The notes beneath the pieces are model-generated. The model was given only the letters and a program-made list of their open reading frames with translations, ran no database searches and had not been told where the DNA came from. From positions 1 through 43,160 of the forward strand of contig NZ_CANPWG010000070.1 in NCBI RefSeq assembly GCF_947581915.1: 43,160 nt of DNA. The letters run 5' to 3'. Positions 39,990 to 43,160 of the stretch are shown here, in pieces; the stretch's first letter is position 1; each line of letters starts with the position of its first letter. The stretch is from Candidatus Palauibacter scopulicola. Its GTDB lineage: Bacteria; Gemmatimonadota; Gemmatimonadetes; Palauibacterales; Palauibacteraceae. A program made the position numbers and the translations under genes.

Positions 39990-42419
39990 ATGAAGAAGTT
40001 CGCCATCGCGGCGCTGGGAACGGCGGCGCTGTATCTCGTCGTCACGGGCGAGGATGCACCGCTTGGCGGGGCCCCCCATGCCCTTGCGGTCGCCCCCGCG
40101 CCGGACACGCTGGCGAACTCGGTCATCCAGACGGTGTGCACCCGCTGCCACAACGACTCGCGCCGGGCGGGCAACCGCTCCTTCCTCGAGTTCGATGCCA
40201 CCGAGCCGCAGGCCGAACCCGAGGCCGCCGAGCAGATGATCCGCAGGCTCCGCGCCGGCATGATGCCGCCGCCCGGCGTCCGGCGTCCGGACGAGGCCAC
40301 GCTCACCGCCGTGGTCGAGGAACTCGAGACGCGCATGGATGCGGCGGCGCTTGCGAACCCGAACCCGGGGACGCGGACCTTCCAACGCCTCAACCGCGCG
40401 GAGTACCAGCGCGCGGTCCAGGATCTGCTCGACCTGGACGTCGACATGGAGGCCTTCCTCCCGGCCGAGACGATCAGCGACAACTTCGACAACATCGCCG
40501 ACGTCCAGATGATGTCCGCGACGCTGATGGAGGGCTACCTGCGGGCGGCGAGCGAGATCAGCCGCATGGCGGTCGGCGACCCCGAAGCAGGCCCACGCCA
40601 GGTCACCTACAAGGTGCCGAAGACGGCGTCGCAGGCGGTGCGGGCCGAGGGCGCGCCCTTCGGGACGCGGGGCGGGATCTCCGTCATCCACGTCTTCCCG
40701 GCGGATGGGGAGTACGTGTTCAAGATGGACATGCACCCCGGTCCGACAGGGTTCCTGTACGGGATGACGGCTCCGGATGAGAAGATCGAAGTTTCGATCG
40801 ACGGCGCGCGCGTGGCGCTGCTCGAGATCGACCCGTTCATGTCGGAGTCCGACCCGCAGGGGATGGTGATCGAGACCGAGCCGATCCACGTGCGGGCGGG
40901 TCCGCAGCGGGTCACGGCGGCCTTCCTCCTCAACGCCGAGGGTCCCGACAACGACCTCATCAAGCCCATCGACTACAAGCTGGCCGACTCGAACATCGGC
41001 AGCGCCTACGGCGTGACGACGCTCCCGCACCTGCGCGACTTCCTCGTCACGGGGCCGTTCACGGTCACCGGCATCTCGGAGACCGCGAGCCGCCAGCGGC
41101 TCTTCTCCTGCCGGCCCACGGCGCCCGACGAGGAGCGGCCCTGCGCGCGGCAGATCATCAGGTCGCTCGCGGCCAAGGCCTACCGCCGGCCGCTGGAGGC
41201 CGAAGACGTCGAGGACCTGCTGGTGTTCTTCGATCTCGGCGTCGAGGAGGGCGGGTTCGAGGTCGGCATTCGCACGGCGCTCCAGGCGGTCCTCGCGAGC
41301 CCGCACTTCGTCTTCCGGCTCGAGGAGATGCCGGCGGACGTGGCGCCCGGGGACATCTACCGTCTGAGCGACGTCGACCTCGCCACCCGGCTCTCCTACT
41401 TCCTGTGGGGCACGCACCCGGACGACGACCTCGTGGCGCTCGCCGACGCGGGCCGCCTCTCGGACCCGGCGGTGCTGGAGGCCCAGGCGCGACGCATGCT
41501 CGACGACCCGCGGTCGGAGGCCATGGCGACGCGCTTTGCCTACCAGTGGTTCCGCCTGCAGGACCTGGAGAAGATCCACCCGGACGCGCTGCTCTACCCG
41601 TACTGGGACCACCGGCTCGTCGAGGCGATGCTGGAGGAGACGCAACTCTTCTTCGAGCATCTCCTGCGTTCGGACGCGTCTTTCTTCGAACTGCTCACCG
41701 CGGACTACACGTTCGTGAACGAGCGTCTCGCCCGGCACTACGGCATTCCGGACGTGACGGGGGAGGAGTTCCGCCGGGTCGAGATCCCGGACGAGGCGCG
41801 CCGCGGACTGCTGGGCCACGGGAGCATCCTCACGCTGACCTCGCACGCGGACCGCACCTCGCCGGTCCTGCGCGGGAAGTGGGTGATGGAGGTCCTGCTC
41901 GGGACGCCGCCCCCGCCGCCCCCGCCGGACGTGCCCGACCTCGAGGCGACGGACGAGGCGGAGGATGGGCGCTTCCTGACCGTGCGCGAGCGGCTTGAGA
42001 TGCACCGCTCGAATCCCGCCTGCCGGTCGTGCCACCGCGTGATCGACCCGATCGGCCTCGCGCTGGAGAACTTCGACGTCACGGGCGCGTGGCGGATCAA
42101 GGACCAGGGCCGGACGGTGGACACGTCGGGCGAACTCTACGACGGCACCCCGATCCTGAGCGCGATCGATCTCAGGGCGGCGCTGCTCGAGCGCGAGGAT
42201 TCGCTCGTCCGGACGTTCATCGAGAATCTCATGGCCTACGCCCTGGGCCGGCGGATCGAGTACTACGACATGCCCACGGTGCGCGAGATTGCACGCGTGG
42301 CGGAGGCCGATGACTATCGGATAACGACGTTCATCATGGAGGTCGTGAAGAGCGCGCCCTTCCAGACGAGCGCCGTGGAGATGGTCGCCGACGAAGATAT
42401 CGACGCAGGCGGGCACTGA
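39990..42419 (+). CDS. DUF1587/DUF1592/DUF1588/DUF1585 protein with haem-type CxxCH motifs
   Basis: 809 residues; ATG 39990 after GAGGG, with a signal-anchor (KKFAIAALGTAALYLVVTG). Near the N-terminus CTRCH (50-54) is a cytochrome c-type haem site, and a second, CRSCH (678-682), lies in the DUF1585/1588 region. The order seen is PSD-type cytochrome segment, DUF1587 (RLNRAEYQRAVQDLLD), DUF1595, DUF1592 (SYFLWGTHPDDDLVALAD), DUF1588 (GHGSILTLTSHADRTSPVLRGKW) and DUF1585. A seven-proline run in GTPPPPPPPDVP is a known hallmark of this family. Planctomycetes and related bacteria carry many such pairs with DUF1552; a role in periplasmic electron transfer or extracellular polymer breakdown is suspected but undetermined. 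The next gene is that partner. Confidence 0.92.
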   Translation: MKKFAIAALGTAALYLVVTGEDAPLGGAPHALAVAPAPDTLANSVIQTVCTRCHNDSRRAGNRSFLEFDATEPQAEPEAAEQMIRRLRAGMMPPPGVRRPDEATLTAVVEELETRMDAAALANPNPGTRTFQRLNRAEYQRAVQDLLDLDVDMEAFLPAETISDNFDNIADVQMMSATLMEGYLRAASEISRMAVGDPEAGPRQVTYKVPKTASQAVRAEGAPFGTRGGISVIHVFPADGEYVFKMDMHPGPTGFLYGMTAPDEKIEVSIDGARVALLEIDPFMSESDPQGMVIETEPIHVRAGPQRVTAAFLLNAEGPDNDLIKPIDYKLADSNIGSAYGVTTLPHLRDFLVTGPFTVTGISETASRQRLFSCRPTAPDEERPCARQIIRSLAAKAYRRPLEAEDVEDLLVFFDLGVEEGGFEVGIRTALQAVLASPHFVFRLEEMPADVAPGDIYRLSDVDLATRLSYFLWGTHPDDDLVALADAGRLSDPAVLEAQARRMLDDPRSEAMATRFAYQWFRLQDLEKIHPDALLYPYWDHRLVEAMLEETQLFFEHLLRSDASFFELLTADYTFVNERLARHYGIPDVTGEEFRRVEIPDEARRGLLGHGSILTLTSHADRTSPVLRGKWVMEVLLGTPPPPPPPDVPDLEATDEAEDGRFLTVRERLEMHRSNPACRSCHRVIDPIGLALENFDVTGAWRIKDQGRTVDTSGELYDGTPILSAIDLRAALLEREDSLVRTFIENLMAYALGRRIEYYDMPTVREIARVAEADDYRITTFIMEVVKSAPFQTSAVEMVADEDIDAGGH

Positions 42420-42455
42420 AGGAGCCGCCCGGCGAAAAAATCAGGAGGAGTGAGC

Positions 42456-43160
42456 ATGGAACTCATCACGGGTAAGCACATCTCCCGCCGTATGGCTCTG
42501 AGAGGCCTGGGGGCGACGGTGGCGCTGCCGTTCCTGGATGCGATGCTGCCGGCCGGCCGGCTGTGGGCCTCCACGAAGTCGCTCACGGATGTGAAACGGT
42601 TCGTGGCCATCGAGATGGTGCACGGCGCCGCCGGCTGCAACGAGTGGGGCGCTTCGCAGTTCATGTGGTCGCCCGAAAAGGTGGGGCGCGACTTCGACCT
42701 CTCGCCGAGCAGCCTGAGCCCGCTCGAGCCGTGGCGCGACTACCTGACGATCATCTCGAACACGGATGTCGAGAACGCCGAGGCGAAGACGGCGAAGGAG
42801 ATCGGCGGCGACCACTTCCGTTCCAGCGCCACCTTCCTCACACAGGCGCACGCGAAGCAGACCGAGGGCTCCGACGTGTTCGTCGGCACCTCGATGGACC
42901 AGTACTACGCGCAGCGCTTCGGGCAGGACACGCCGATTCCCTCCATGCAGCTCTGCATCGAGAACGTGGACCAGGCCGGCGGCTGCGCCTACGGCTATGC
43001 ATGCGTGTACACCGACACGATCAGCTGGGCCTCGCCGACGGAGCCGCTGCCCATGATCCGCGATCCGCGGGCGGCGTTCGACCAGTTGTTCGGAGCAGGC
43101 GGCACGGTCGAGGACCGGGCCCGGCGCCGGCGCACCGATCGCAGCATCCTCGACTGGATC
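42456..43160 (+). CDS. DUF1552 protein, N-terminal part
   Basis: 235 codons are visible from the ATG at 42456, after CAGGAGGAG; the frame runs off the end of the window. The N-terminus HISRRMALRGLGATVALPFLDAML has a twin-arginine (Tat) motif, so the folded protein is exported. The segment KRFVAIEMVHGAAGCNEWG onwards, with LSPLEPWRDYLTIISNTDV and GGDHFRSSATFLTQAHAKQTEGSDVFVGTSMDQYYAQ, matches the start of DUF1552, written here by its landmark GGDHFRSSATFLT. It is 36 bp after the DUF1592 gene; the two families are nearly always adjacent and probably function together. DUF1552 has an alkaline-phosphatase-like or sulfatase-like look in part, but activity is unknown. Confidence 0.9.
   Translation, partial: MELITGKHISRRMALRGLGATVALPFLDAMLPAGRLWASTKSLTDVKRFVAIEMVHGAAGCNEWGASQFMWSPEKVGRDFDLSPSSLSPLEPWRDYLTIISNTDVENAEAKTAKEIGGDHFRSSATFLTQAHAKQTEGSDVFVGTSMDQYYAQRFGQDTPIPSMQLCIENVDQAGGCAYGYACVYTDTISWASPTEPLPMIRDPRAAFDQLFGAGGTVEDRARRRRTDRSILDWI

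Noticed and set aside
39915..42416. 833-codon minus-strand frame with almost the same limits as the DUF1592 gene
   Set aside because: Mirror-image shadow; the plus strand has the CxxCH motifs, ribosome site and family hallmarks.
1..43160. CRISPR arrays, rRNA or tRNA genes, transposases and integrases
   Set aside because: None was seen on reading both strands; the only multi-copy DNA found is the 86-bp pair, the palindrome pair and short tandem units.

Overview
The window is GC-rich bacterial chromosome, densely packed with exported and cell-envelope proteins. The mix of families suggests a Gemmatimonadota-like or related environmental heterotroph: an FG-GAP/ASPIC-UnbV protein, a VPS10/sortilin-type Asp-box protein, an exported M14 carboxypeptidase, DUF5916, a DUF1592/DUF1552 pair, imidazolonepropionase-like and amidohydrolase-2 exported enzymes, and an exported creatininase-neighbourhood cluster. 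This is inference from gene content. No rRNA, tRNA or other phylogenetic marker was found.

Layout. 1-4365 (minus): the 5' part of a metal/siderophore-type substrate-binding lipoprotein, then a 1,239-residue double-module FG-GAP/ASPIC lipoprotein. 4501-6878 (plus): a small lipoprotein, a conserved 118-residue protein and an SDR-DUF2867 protein. 6901-7526 (minus): a Phd/PIN toxin-antitoxin pair. 7735-10568: a DinB-fold enzyme, then a leftward cluster of creatininase, exported amidohydrolase and a small helical protein. 10946-17199 (plus): the large Asp-box protein and the M14 peptidase, followed closely by a glycosyltransferase. 17229-21578: a compact glycosylation/sulfation island of four proteins. 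One is a GT2-sulfotransferase fusion; the three leftward genes are joined by GTGA overlaps, and the fourth converges on them so that two stop codons share one CTAG. 21664-26968 (plus): exported double rhodanese, VCBS protein, MsrB, and a multicopper oxidase with an extra N-terminal domain. 26980-29406: an accessory pocket with an orphan MazE/ChpI-like antitoxin and an AlbA/Schlafen-type ATPase gene bracketed by two 86-bp direct repeats. 29407-33135 (plus): exported amidohydrolase, a glycine-rich membrane protein and an SDR. 33191-33852 (minus): a second Phd/PIN pair. 33969-37186 (minus): a DUF5916 outer-membrane protein, probably using a CTG start, coupled to a threonine-dehydratase-like PLP enzyme. 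37390-39843 (plus): an SNF-family Na+ symporter and a fused chorismate mutase-prephenate dehydrogenase. 39990-43160 (plus): a DUF1587/1592/1588/1585 protein carrying CxxCH motifs and the start of its DUF1552 partner.

Together, most genes process peptides, amino acids or organic amides outside the cytoplasm (M14 peptidase, amidohydrolases, creatininase, Na+/amino-acid symporter, threonine dehydratase), build or modify surface glycans (GT2 and sulfotransferases), or handle copper and sulfur redox chemistry. The accessory signals most worth a second look are the GT2-sulfotransferase island, the 86-bp repeat pair around the AlbA ATPase next to a toxin-less antitoxin, a palindrome shared by a coding and an intergenic site, and CTAG-box operators at both toxin-antitoxin loci. 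Two genes run off the window ends (1-567 and 42456-43160) and are partial.
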